From positions 3,965,125-4,029,124 of the forward strand of contig NC_012997.1 in the NCBI RefSeq assembly GCF_000023025.1: a DNA stretch of 64,000 nt, given 5' to 3'. The position numbers were made by a program, and so were the translations under genes. This document shows positions 29,129 through 37,450 of this stretch, piece after piece. The notes under the pieces were generated by a model. That model saw only the letters and a program-made list of their open reading frames with translations. It did no database searches and was not told the origin of the DNA. The DNA comes from Teredinibacter turnerae T7901. Its GTDB lineage: Bacteria > Pseudomonadota > Gammaproteobacteria > Pseudomonadales > Cellvibrionaceae. The number at the start of each line of letters is the position of its first letter. Position 1 is the stretch's first letter.

Positions 29129-29704
29129 ATGTATTCAGACAAAATTGGGTTCACACAATCGCTGGAACTCTATTTTCGCGATCAACTCCAGCAACATGTG
29201 ACGACTATCACACCGCGCCCGCAGGAGGACACACTGTGGTACACCGGCAACCTGCTCGCCCGCTTTGGGCGAAGCGAAAACCTGTACAGTTATAGCGAAG
29301 GTAAAATGGAGATTCGCCCCCTCGCACTGCTGTACAAGGATGCGTTGGAGTCTGGCGACGACCGCGAGCGATGCATACTCTTGAGGCAACTGGGCGATGT
29401 CGCGTTATTTATCGGTGCATTATTTCCGGAAATTTATCGGCAGAAGGGTATAAGCCAGGATTATTTTATCGGGATGGGATGCGCAGCATACGGCTATCTC
29501 GCCAGGCACGCCCGAGGTTGCCGGCATATATATTCCGAACTCTCTGATCTGTTCAGCCATTTGCTTAAGCTGATTGCGCGAGCCTGCAGCAAAGAAGACG
29601 TAGCAAACATCGAAACCGCGATACTGGACTGCCCGAATAGTCTCGAAAATACACTGGTTTCCGTGCACCAGAACAAATTCGGTGAGGTTCTCAAACCTCA
29701 TTAA
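29129..29704 (+). CDS. conserved hypothetical protein, helical, cytoplasmic
   Basis: I do not recognise a named function. From the ATG at 29129 (preceded by GGGGGCAGC) the product has 191 residues; a GTG at 29075 would add 18 residues but lies in a hairpin. It has no signal peptide or membrane segment. Noticeable motifs are LYKDALESGDDRERCILLRQLGDVALFIGALFPE (residues about 68-101, quoted in parts: LLRQLGDVALFIGALFPE) and DYFIGMGCAAYGYLARHA. Mostly alpha-helical proteins with a similar LGD...LF...FIGMG...AY pattern occur in proteobacteria, from memory and unverified. It stands alone upstream of the secreted xylanase, with a 570-base gap, so no operon partner suggests a role. Confidence 0.7.
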   Translation: MYSDKIGFTQSLELYFRDQLQQHVTTITPRPQEDTLWYTGNLLARFGRSENLYSYSEGKMEIRPLALLYKDALESGDDRERCILLRQLGDVALFIGALFPEIYRQKGISQDYFIGMGCAAYGYLARHARGCRHIYSELSDLFSHLLKLIARACSKEDVANIETAILDCPNSLENTLVSVHQNKFGEVLKPH

Positions 29705-30274
29705 TAACCTGTGCATCAATAGAAACTTTCGCGCCATAAAAATCGTACTAACGACTGTTTTTACTACCACCCCAGCAATAAAGAAGTGTGACACAAATAT
29801 AAATCACAAAAACTTTGTGAGGATTTTTATCACCATTTCGAATTAGTGCTAGATTTTTCGATAAAAAATCGCAATTATTTTATTAACAAGAGAAATAGAT
29901 TCGGGTTACCCCCTGCTGCAAAACTATACTTTCGTCTAGTTTCATTGCTCCCGTTTTTTGCATATAGTCTCGCCGACAATAACAATAAAATATCTGTGCC
30001 TTTCCTCCACGGTACAGACGGCGTTGTCTGAACCTTTTTTCCCGTATACCTCTTTGTATGCAGAATATGTATTCGAAAAAGTATGCAGAAAAATTCAGCG
30101 ACCATTCAGGTGTTTAGTCTTCAGCTAAATAGCACTTTAAATTTCAATAACAAATAGCGTTATACCTAGCCGAAGTTCAACTGATTTTCGCGGCGTGTCT
30201 TACTGTCGTTACGCCAGCTTCGAGGTACTCAGCAGCGAATACGCGCGAAATGAAAAACCGCAATCACAACAACA
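29705..30274. other. 570-base AT-rich regulatory-looking spacer upstream of the xylanase gene
   Basis: No gene is recognised; a 61-codon frame at 29846 has no ribosome site or familiar motif. The stretch is distinctly AT-rich compared with its neighbours. It contains GTATGCAGAA twice (30056-30065, 30081-30090, 25 bases apart) and a small CAGAC/GTCTG dyad (30015-30030). Its length suggests a regulated promoter for the downstream secreted enzyme. Confidence 0.45.
30056..30090. repeat. 10-base direct repeat upstream of the xylanase gene
   Basis: GTATGCAGAA occurs at 30056-30065 and 30081-30090, start to start 25 bases, about 185 bases before the coding start. It is a candidate operator for polysaccharide-dependent control; the regulator is unknown. 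Confidence 0.4.
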
Positions 30275-33148
30275 ATGGGTAGCCTACCTATGAAAAACTA
30301 CGAACGCGCATTGTCTATGAAAGCCCGGCTTTCACGCAGTGTAGCGAAAATGTTGTGCGCCTCGACACTCGCCCTGTCAGCCGCTGCAACCTTCGCTGCT
30401 CCAGACCCCAACTTCCATATTTACCTCATGTTTGGTCAATCCAATATGGAAGGCCAGGGACAAATTTCCTCACAGGATCAGCAAGTGCCCACCGGGTTGC
30501 TTGCGATGCAAGCCGACAACAATTGTACGGTCGGCGGTGCCAGCTACGGCGAATGGCGCACAGCAACTCCCCCCTTAATCCGCTGCTACAACACCGCTCA
30601 CGCGTGGAATAACGGCGGTCTTGGGCCAGGCGACTACTTTGGTCGTACCATGCTCGAAAACAGCGGCGCCGGGGTGCGGGTTGGCTTAGTCGGCGCGGCC
30701 TACCAGGGCCAAAGCATTAACTTTTTCCGTAAAAACTGTGCTGCTTTAGGCAGTTGTCAGCCTTCCGGCGCGAACGGCTCAGTACCTGGTGGTGCTGGCG
30801 GTTACGCCTGGATGCTTGACCTGGCGCGTAAAGCCCAGGAAGACGGCGTGATTAAAGGCATTATTTTCCACCAGGGTGAAAGCGACACCGGCAGCTCGAC
30901 CTGGTCCAGTCGCGTCAACGAAGTGGTGACCGACCTGCGTACGGACCTTGGCCTGAGCGCCAGCGAAGTGCCCTTCATCGCCGGTGAAATGGTTCCCGGT
31001 GCATGCTGCACGAGCCACGACGCCCGCGTTCACGAAATCCCATCAGTTGTAGCCAACGGCCACTATGTGTCGGCCGCAGGTCTGGGTTCGCGTGACCAGT
31101 ACCACTTTAACGCCGCAGGCTACCGCGAAATCGGCCGTCGCTACGCGAACAAGATGCTGGAGCTGATCGATGTGTCGGGCAGTTCAACATCCAGTTCAAG
31201 CAGCAGCTCAAGTTCCTCGTCATCGAACTCCAGCAGTTCGTCCTCTAGCAGCTCCTCGTCGAGCAGCTCCAGTTCCAGCTCCAGTGGTGCCACCGGCGGT
31301 AGCTGTGCAGGAGTGAATGTGTATCCTAACTGGACCGCGCGCGATTGGTCTGGTGGTGCATACAACCACGCCAACGCGGGTGACCAAATGGTGTATCAAA
31401 ACACCCTGTACAGCGCGAACTGGTACACCAACTCCGTGCCAGGCAGCGATGCATCCTGGACACGCGTTGGCGCTTGCGGCACCAACACTGGCTCGAGCAG
31501 CTCTAGCAGCTCCAGCTCATCGTCTAGCAGCTCGTCGTCCAGCAGCAGCTCAAGCTCCTCAAGTACTGGTGGTGGTTCGTCCTCATCCAGCTCCAGCAGC
31601 TCGTCCAGCAGCTCAAGCTCAAGCAGCTCTTCATCTTCAAGCGGCACGCCAAACTGCGGACAGGTCTGTAACTGGTACGGCACAAATTATCCGTTGTGTC
31701 AGAATCAAACCACCGGCTGGGGATGGGAAAACAGTGCAAGCTGTATCGGCGCTAACACTTGCAACAGCCAAAGCGGTGGCGGTGGCGTTGTCGGCGGTAA
31801 CTGCTCGTCTTCATCCTCCAGCAGTTCCAGCTCTTCCTCAAGCTCTTCCAGCTCTTCGTCCAGCAGTTCATCCGGCATGCCTGGCGCGCACACCATTGTT
31901 ATCCGCATGAGCGGTGTGACCGGTGACGAGAGCGTTGATCTGGTGATCGGCGGCAATGTTATCCAAACCTGGACGATTTCTGCCAGTATGGACGACTACA
32001 CCGCAACAACTGACGCCGAAGGCGAATTGCGCGTAGCATTCACCAACGATTCCGGTGATCGCGATGTACAGGTCGACTATGTCTCTGTTGACGGAGCGAT
32101 CTTCGAAGCGGAAGACCAGGAAGACAACACCGGCGCTTACAGCGGCAGCTGCGGTGGTGGCTCCTACAGCGAAATGCTTCACTGCAACGGTTCTATCGGC
32201 TTCGGCAACCCCTTCGGTGGCACCAGCTCCAGCTCATCGAGCAGTTCGTCTTCCAGCAGCTCCAGCTCTTCCACCAGTTCTTCTGGTGGCCCACAGTTCC
32301 CGCCGTTCTTCGTGGGTAACATCACCACCGGCGGCAACGTGCGTTCCGACTTTGCTCAATACTGGGACCAGATCACACCAGAAAACGAAGGCAAGTGGGG
32401 ATCCGTAGAAGGCACTCGCGACCAGTACAACTGGGCGCCAGTTGACCGCATCTACCAATTCGCCCGCGCCAACGGCATTCCGGTAAAAGCACACACCATG
32501 GTGTGGGGAAGTCAGCAGCCGGGTTGGATCGGCGGTTTGAGTGCGGCTGAACAGCGCGCGGAAATTGAAGAGTGGATTCGTGATTACTGCACCCGTTACC
32601 CCGACACGGCAATGATGGATGTGGTCAACGAAGCGGTTGCGGGTCACGCCCCGGCGACCTATGCGCAAAACGCCTTCGGCAGTGACTGGATTATCGAGTC
32701 GTTCCGTCTGGCACGTCAGTACTGCCCGAATACGATCCTGATATACAACGACTACAACTTCCTGACCTGGAACACCACTGAGATCATGGATCTGATCCGT
32801 CCAGCCGTACAGGCAGGCGTGGTTGACGCGCTCGGCATGCAGGCTCACAGCCTCTATAGCCCACGTGTGTGGACTGCACAGGAAATTGAAGACAAGTTGG
32901 ATCTGATATCAACCCTTGGCGTACCGCTTTACATCACCGAATACGATATAGAAGCGACCAATGACCAGACCCAATTGCAATATATGCAGACCCACTTTCC
33001 AGTGTTCTACAACCACCCCAACGTGAAGGGTATTACCCTTTGGGGCTACGTTGTAGGGTCTACCTGGCGCACGGGCACCGGTCTGATTCAGAGCAATGGC
33101 CAGCACCGCCCAGCGATGGATTGGTTGATGGACTATCTCGGCAGATAA
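30275..33148 (+). CDS. secreted bifunctional acetyl-xylan esterase (CE6) - CBM5 - CBM10 - CBM60 - GH10 endo-xylanase
   Basis: This secreted enzyme probably removes acetyl groups and cleaves the beta-1,4-xylan backbone. In 957 residues the order is as follows. A signal peptide ends near TFAA (42). A CE6/SGNH-type esterase occupies about 45-298, with S56 in FGQSNMEG and [10 protein letters not shown] near its end. Polyserine 302-337 leads to a CBM5-like module (about 342-405: [20 protein letters not shown]). Two polyserine runs then lead to a CBM10 (458-502: [18 protein letters not shown]). Polyserine leads to a CBM60-type module (about 534-647: [14 protein letters not shown]). Polyserine 649-670 leads to GH10 (675-957) with acid/base E786 (DVVNEA) and nucleophile E889 (ITEYDI). 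Inner starts at codons 6 and 15 are possible; the latter gives a cleaner signal peptide. Confidence 0.93.
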   Translation: MGSLPMKNYERALSMKARLSRSVAKMLCASTLALSAAATFAAPDPNFHIYLMFGQSNMEGQGQISSQDQQVPTGLLAMQADNNCTVGGASYGEWRTATPPLIRCYNTAHAWNNGGLGPGDYFGRTMLENSGAGVRVGLVGAAYQGQSINFFRKNCAALGSCQPSGANGSVPGGAGGYAWMLDLARKAQEDGVIKGIIFHQGESDTGSSTWSSRVNEVVTDLRTDLGLSASEVPFIAGEMVPGACCTSHDARVHEIPSVVANGHYVSAAGLGSRDQYHFNAAGYREIGRRYANKMLELIDVSGSSTSSSSSSSSSSSSNSSSSSSSSSSSSSSSSSSSGATGGSCAGVNVYPNWTARDWSGGAYNHANAGDQMVYQNTLYSANWYTNSVPGSDASWTRVGACGTNTGSSSSSSSSSSSSSSSSSSSSSSSSTGGGSSSSSSSSSSSSSSSSSSSSSSGTPNCGQVCNWYGTNYPLCQNQTTGWGWENSASCIGANTCNSQSGGGGVVGGNCSSSSSSSSSSSSSSSSSSSSSSSGMPGAHTIVIRMSGVTGDESVDLVIGGNVIQTWTISASMDDYTATTDAEGELRVAFTNDSGDRDVQVDYVSVDGAIFEAEDQEDNTGAYSGSCGGGSYSEMLHCNGSIGFGNPFGGTSSSSSSSSSSSSSSSSTSSSGGPQFPPFFVGNITTGGNVRSDFAQYWDQITPENEGKWGSVEGTRDQYNWAPVDRIYQFARANGIPVKAHTMVWGSQQPGWIGGLSAAEQRAEIEEWIRDYCTRYPDTAMMDVVNEAVAGHAPATYAQNAFGSDWIIESFRLARQYCPNTILIYNDYNFLTWNTTEIMDLIRPAVQAGVVDALGMQAHSLYSPRVWTAQEIEDKLDLISTLGVPLYITEYDIEATNDQTQLQYMQTHFPVFYNHPNVKGITLWGYVVGSTWRTGTGLIQSNGQHRPAMDWLMDYLGR

Positions 33149-33165
33149 GCCCCAGGAACCAAACT

Positions 33166-33184
33166 GCTAAATTTAAAATTTAGC
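33166..33184. repeat. AT-rich inverted repeat after the xylanase gene
   Basis: GCTAAATTT and AAATTTAGC (33166-33174, 33176-33184) are perfect inverted copies with one central base. It lies between the xylanase stop and the main terminator and may aid 3'-end formation. Confidence 0.45.
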
Positions 33185-33199
33185 GGATCAACCAGTAAA

Positions 33200-33228
33200 A
33201 AGCGCAACGAATGTTGCGCTTTTTTTTG
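33200..33228 (+). terminator. rho-independent terminator of the xylanase gene
   Basis: AAGCGCAAC (33200-33208) pairs with GTTGCGCTT (33213-33221) around a GAAT loop, followed by a run of seven T. It starts 52 bases after the stop codon and is a strong intrinsic terminator. Confidence 0.88.
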
Positions 33229-33283
33229 CTAGCACGATCCTTGCTATAAACCTCCTAACACCAGCAAAACTAATTGCGCGCAG

Positions 33284-33299
33284 AAAAAAGCGCTTTTTT
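33284..33299. repeat. 16-base perfect palindrome upstream of otsB
   Basis: Six A, GCGC, six T form a perfect palindrome 31-46 bases upstream of the otsB ATG. It overlaps the expected promoter/leader region, and otsB itself has only a weak ribosome site. An operator or a leader hairpin are both possible. Confidence 0.4.
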
Positions 33300-33329
33300 T
33301 GTAAAATTTACCAAACCAAGTCGTAAAAA

Positions 33330-34055
33330 ATGCAATTACCAACAATCGACTCCCTCGCTCTTTTTGCCGATTTCGATGGCACACTCGTAGACATTGCGCC
33401 AACGCCAGATGCTATTGTTGTAGATAGCCATCTAAAAACATTAATCAATCGTATAACAGACAGCACCGGTGAGGCGTTTGCCATCGTTACCGGGCGGTCA
33501 CTGGAAAATATTGGTGAGCACCTTACAGAGTGCCCCTGTCCTGTAGCCGCAAATCACGGCGGACAGTGGCAATTCCCTGGAAAAGAAACCCAGCATATTC
33601 CGTTGGACGATAACCAGCTCTGTGCTTATCAATCTGCGATTTCTCAATTTGCGCAGCAAAATGCGCTGATTTTCGAAATGAAGCCGCTCGGCATCGCGGT
33701 ACATTTTCGCCAACACCCAGAATGCGAAGCCGCGCTGGATAACTTTCTATCGTCACTCGAAATAAGCGCTAATTACAAAGTTATTCAAGGGAAAGCTGTA
33801 CGCGAGCTCAAGCCTGCATTGGCCAATAAAGGGAATGCGATAGAGCGCTTTATGAAAATGCCACCATTCAAAGGCAGAACACCAGTATTTTTCGGCGACG
33901 ACGTCACCGACGAAGACGGCTTTCGTTTTGTTAATCGTACCGGAGGCTTCAGTTTTAAAGTCGGTGATGGAGAAACCAGCGCCCACCACCGCCTTGCAGA
34001 TCCTGCGCAGGTAAAATCATTTTTGACTGAACTTATTGAGAAAAACGCGAAGTAG
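33330..34055 (+). CDS. otsB: trehalose-6-phosphate phosphatase
   Basis: OtsB dephosphorylates trehalose-6-phosphate to trehalose in the cytoplasm. The 241-residue HAD-superfamily protein has the catalytic DFDGT (D14 nucleophile, D16), then IVTGRS, VAANHGGQW, HFRQHPE, the lysine segment VRELKPALANKGNAIERF and the metal-binding FFGDDVTDEDGF. Length and motif order are those of OtsB. It heads a three-gene operon: 27 bases to the GH15 gene, which in turn overlaps otsA. Confidence 0.96.
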   Translation: MQLPTIDSLALFADFDGTLVDIAPTPDAIVVDSHLKTLINRITDSTGEAFAIVTGRSLENIGEHLTECPCPVAANHGGQWQFPGKETQHIPLDDNQLCAYQSAISQFAQQNALIFEMKPLGIAVHFRQHPECEAALDNFLSSLEISANYKVIQGKAVRELKPALANKGNAIERFMKMPPFKGRTPVFFGDDVTDEDGFRFVNRTGGFSFKVGDGETSAHHRLADPAQVKSFLTELIEKNAK

Positions 34056-34082
34056 GTTTTTAGTAGTCATAAGGGGACAACA

Positions 34083-35876
34083 ATGGAATCACCCAATCTC
34101 GAATTAGCATTGATTGGTAACTGTAGTATCGGTGCACTGATCGATAAAAAAGGCACTGTGTCATGGATGTGCTATCCGCGCTTTGATGGTGAACCCGTTT
34201 TTTGCTCTCTACTAAAGAGCGGAAAACAGGACACTGGTGGCAGCTTCGCTATCGACCTTATCGATTTGGAAACAACCGAACAGGCATACGAACACAATAC
34301 CGCCATCGTTAAAACACGTCTGATGGATCGCTTCGGCAACGGTATCGAAATACTGGATTTTGCCCCCCGATTCCACCAGTACGGTCGCATCCATCGGCCA
34401 ACAACGATCATGCGTAAAATTATCCCTATCGGCTCCCCCCGCGTAAAAGTACGCTGCAACCCGAATCACAGCGATGGCGCCGGTAAATTTCACCGCACCC
34501 AGGGCAGCAATCATATCCGATACATTGGCGACGACCTCGCCCTGCGCCTGACCACCGATCTTTCTGTAACCGCTATTCTTGATGAAACCACTTTCGTTTT
34601 AGGCGAAACCAAACACCTGGTGTTCGGTGAAGACGTGTCAATTACGGAAAATATTTCCGAACTTACAGACCGCTTTTTTACCGAAACAGAATCCTATTGG
34701 CAGGAGTGGTGTCGCTATCTTGCGATTCCTTTTGAGTGGCAGGAAGCCGTCATCCGTGCCGCCATCACACTCAAGCTGAGTTCGTACGAAGATACCGGTG
34801 CAATTATCGCGGCCATGACCACATCTATCCCAGAAGCCGCCAACACTGTCCGCAACTGGGACTACCGTTTTTGCTGGCTGCGGGATAGCTACTTTACTGT
34901 GCAATCGCTCAACCGGTTGGGTGTGACCCGCACCATGGAGCAGTATTTACAGTACATCATGAATATTGTGGCCACCATGAACGGCAAAGGCCTACAGCCG
35001 GTTTACTGCATTAACAGTAAAAAAGACATGCCCGAACGCCTGCTGGAGGCAATGGACGGATACAGAGGAATGGGGCCTGTGCGTATTGGCAATCAGGCCG
35101 CCGAGCAAATTCAGCACGATGTTTACGGTGCAGTTATTCTCTCGGCCACGCAAATGTTTTTCGACGAGCGTATTCGTCGTCGCGGCGATGAAGGTCTGTT
35201 CCGTTTGCTCGAGCACGTCGGCGAACTGGCAATAGCCAACTACAACCAACCCGATGCGGGTCTGTGGGAATTGCGCGGTCAGCAACACGTACACACCTTT
35301 TCCAGCATGATGTGTTGGACCGCCGCGGATCGTCTCGCCAAAATCGCGGACAAACTGTCACTTGCGGAAAAATCCAGTTACTGGCGAGAACACGCTGACA
35401 AGATTAAACAAACTATTAACGAGCGCGGTTTTAACAAGTCCCTAAACGCCTATACCGCCACCTGGGATGGCGACACCCTGGACGCCTCATTGCTGCTGGC
35501 ATTTGAGCTCGGTTTCGTCGAAGCAAAAAGCCCGGAATTTATCGGTACACTCGAAGCCATCGAAAAACATCTTAAACCCGCTGGCAGTAAATACCTGTTC
35601 CGCTATATCACCCAGGACGACTTCGGTGAGCCGGAAAACGCGTTCACCATCTGCTCGTTCTGGTATATCGATGCACTCGCGGCGGTTGGCCGCAAAGACG
35701 AAGCCCGCAAACTTTTTGAAGACTTACTGGAGCGCCGCAATTCTCTGGGGCTGCTCTCGGAAGACATCAACCCGGAAACCGGGGAACTCTGGGGAAATTT
35801 TCCCCAAACTTACAGTATGGTCGGAATTATCAACAGCGCGCGCGTGTTGAGCAAACGTTGGGAGGAAGCCCTATGA
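34083..35876 (+). CDS. GH15-family glucosidase (trehalase- or glucoamylase-like)
   Basis: A 597-residue cytoplasmic protein (no signal peptide) with the two-part GH15 build. The N-terminal beta-sandwich (about 1-225) opens LALIGNCSIGALIDKKGTVSWMCYPRFDGEP. An (alpha/alpha)6 barrel follows, with RNWDYRFCWLRDSYFTVQSL, QIQHDVYGAVI, GLWELRG with THTF-like HVHTFSSMMCW, and NAFTICSFWYIDALAAVGR. Glucoamylases and bacterial/archaeal GH15 trehalases share this form. Because the gene lies between otsB and otsA (27-base gap and 4-base overlap), trehalose or a related alpha-glucoside is the likeliest substrate; that is inference. The ribosome site AAGGGGA is strong. Confidence 0.9.
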   Translation: MESPNLELALIGNCSIGALIDKKGTVSWMCYPRFDGEPVFCSLLKSGKQDTGGSFAIDLIDLETTEQAYEHNTAIVKTRLMDRFGNGIEILDFAPRFHQYGRIHRPTTIMRKIIPIGSPRVKVRCNPNHSDGAGKFHRTQGSNHIRYIGDDLALRLTTDLSVTAILDETTFVLGETKHLVFGEDVSITENISELTDRFFTETESYWQEWCRYLAIPFEWQEAVIRAAITLKLSSYEDTGAIIAAMTTSIPEAANTVRNWDYRFCWLRDSYFTVQSLNRLGVTRTMEQYLQYIMNIVATMNGKGLQPVYCINSKKDMPERLLEAMDGYRGMGPVRIGNQAAEQIQHDVYGAVILSATQMFFDERIRRRGDEGLFRLLEHVGELAIANYNQPDAGLWELRGQQHVHTFSSMMCWTAADRLAKIADKLSLAEKSSYWREHADKIKQTINERGFNKSLNAYTATWDGDTLDASLLLAFELGFVEAKSPEFIGTLEAIEKHLKPAGSKYLFRYITQDDFGEPENAFTICSFWYIDALAAVGRKDEARKLFEDLLERRNSLGLLSEDINPETGELWGNFPQTYSMVGIINSARVLSKRWEEAL

Positions 35877-37294
35877 GTCGTTTAATCGTAGTATCTAACC
35901 GTGTAGCAAAACCCAGCAACACCGGAGGCTCGCAAGGCGGTCTGGCCGTTGGTGTACTGGCGGCACTTTCCAAGGAAGGCGGGTTGTGGTTCGGCTGGAA
36001 CGGAAAAATCAGCAACAATGAAGAATCAAATGTGGAAATAGATCGCCGCGGCAATATTGACTACGCGACGGTCAGCCTGAAAAAAAACGAATACAACCAC
36101 TACTACAAAGGTTTCGCTAACAGCGTGCTCTGGCCATTGTTCCATCAGCGTCCGGAATTAATGCGCTATCAGAAAGCCGATTTTCTCGGCTACCACTCTG
36201 TAAACAAAAAGTTTGCCCAGCACCTGCTGAACTTTATCCAGGACGACGACACCATCTGGGTACACGATTACCACTTGATTCCCCTGGCGCGGCAACTTCG
36301 CCAATTGGGTGTGAAATGCCGCATTGGGTTTTTCCTGCATACGCCTTTCCCACCTTACGATCTGTTGCGCGCGGTACCGGAATATCGCGAAATTTTGCGC
36401 GAGCTGATGCACTATGATTTAGTCGGCTTTCAGACCGAATCCGATGCGCGAGGCTTCCGCGAGAGTATGCGTTTAAGTCTCGAAGCGTCAGTGGTGAACG
36501 ATGTGGTTCACTGCGGCAGCGAGACGACACTGGTGAAGGTATACCCCATTGGCATCGAGACCGACTCCACCCCTAACCTTGTTGCAAAGGGTAAAGAAAG
36601 CAAAGATTACCAACGCTTGGCACACAGCCTGGGAGGCCGAAAACTCATAATTGGTGTCGACCGACTCGACTACTCAAAAGGTATCGAACACCGTTTTATC
36701 GCCTACGAAAAACTTCTGCAACAGCGCGCAGATCTGTTGCGGCAAATGGTGTACTTGCAGGTAGCACCTACATCGCGGGGTGATGTGCAGGCCTACGATG
36801 ATTTCGCCAGTCGAATTGACCGCACCGCAGGCCACATTATTGGCACCTACGCGGATTTTGATTGGATGCCGCTGCGCTACCTCAATAGAGGTTTCCGCCG
36901 CAACACGATTCTCGCAATGTACCAACTCGCTCAGGTTGGCTTCGTCACGCCATTGCGCGACGGAATGAACCTGGTAGCGAAAGAGTATGTCGCAGCGCAG
37001 AATCCGGAAGATCCCGGCGTGCTGGTGCTGTCAAAAATGGCAGGGGCTGCCGCTGAGCTCGACGCCGCTGTTCTGGTAAACCCTTACGATACCGAAGCGG
37101 TCGCCAAAGATTTGGCACGAGCGTTAGAAATGCCATTGGATGAACGACGGGATCGCTGGCAAAAAATGATGAAAGTGCTTCACAAAAACGATATCTATAC
37201 CTGGCAGGAGAACTTTCTCAACGACTTAAGTAAACCCCGGGTGCCGTCAAACCAGTTACAAAATTTTGAGGTGGCAACGCTTTCGGTCTCTTAA
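35873..37294 (+). CDS. otsA: trehalose-6-phosphate synthase
   Basis: OtsA transfers glucose from a nucleotide sugar to glucose-6-phosphate, giving trehalose-6-phosphate. From the ATG at 35873, which overlaps the GH15 stop (ATGA), the protein has 473 residues beginning MSRLIVVSNRVA. A TTG 15 bases upstream would lie inside the GH15 gene. GT20 landmarks are GGLAVGVLAAL, GLWFGWNGK, the WVHDYHLIPLA segment, FFLHTPFP, DRLDYSKGI and LRDGMNLVAKEYVA. It ends the operon, before a bidirectional terminator. Confidence 0.96.
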   Translation: MSRLIVVSNRVAKPSNTGGSQGGLAVGVLAALSKEGGLWFGWNGKISNNEESNVEIDRRGNIDYATVSLKKNEYNHYYKGFANSVLWPLFHQRPELMRYQKADFLGYHSVNKKFAQHLLNFIQDDDTIWVHDYHLIPLARQLRQLGVKCRIGFFLHTPFPPYDLLRAVPEYREILRELMHYDLVGFQTESDARGFRESMRLSLEASVVNDVVHCGSETTLVKVYPIGIETDSTPNLVAKGKESKDYQRLAHSLGGRKLIIGVDRLDYSKGIEHRFIAYEKLLQQRADLLRQMVYLQVAPTSRGDVQAYDDFASRIDRTAGHIIGTYADFDWMPLRYLNRGFRRNTILAMYQLAQVGFVTPLRDGMNLVAKEYVAAQNPEDPGVLVLSKMAGAAAELDAAVLVNPYDTEAVAKDLARALEMPLDERRDRWQKMMKVLHKNDIYTWQENFLNDLSKPRVPSNQLQNFEVATLSVS

Positions 37295-37389
37295 AACGCA
37301 GGGACTTAAAATACGATGCTTTAAAACACGGTCTTATAAAATATGCATCAAGACCGGCTTTTCTAAACGATTGTTATCCATTCAAAATA

Positions 37390-37422
37390 AAAGCCCCATG
37401 TCGTGCTAACACATGGGGCTTT
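37390..37422. terminator. bidirectional terminator between otsA and the CpdB-like gene
   Basis: AAAGCCCCATGT (37390-37401) and ACATGGGGCTTT (37411-37422) form a perfect 12-base-pair stem around a 9-base loop. Minus-strand reading continues into TTATTTTG and plus-strand reading into ATCGGTTT. It lies between convergent genes and can serve both, best on the minus strand. Confidence 0.85.
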
Positions 37423-37450
37423 ATCGGTTTAAACGCCAAGATAAATTGAC

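Noticed and set aside
31177-32290. Serine-codon repeats looking like microsatellites or a CRISPR
   Set aside because: In frame they encode polyserine linkers between known domains; units are irregular and there are no spacers. The long Ala-rich and Leu/Glu-rich frames over them are shadows.
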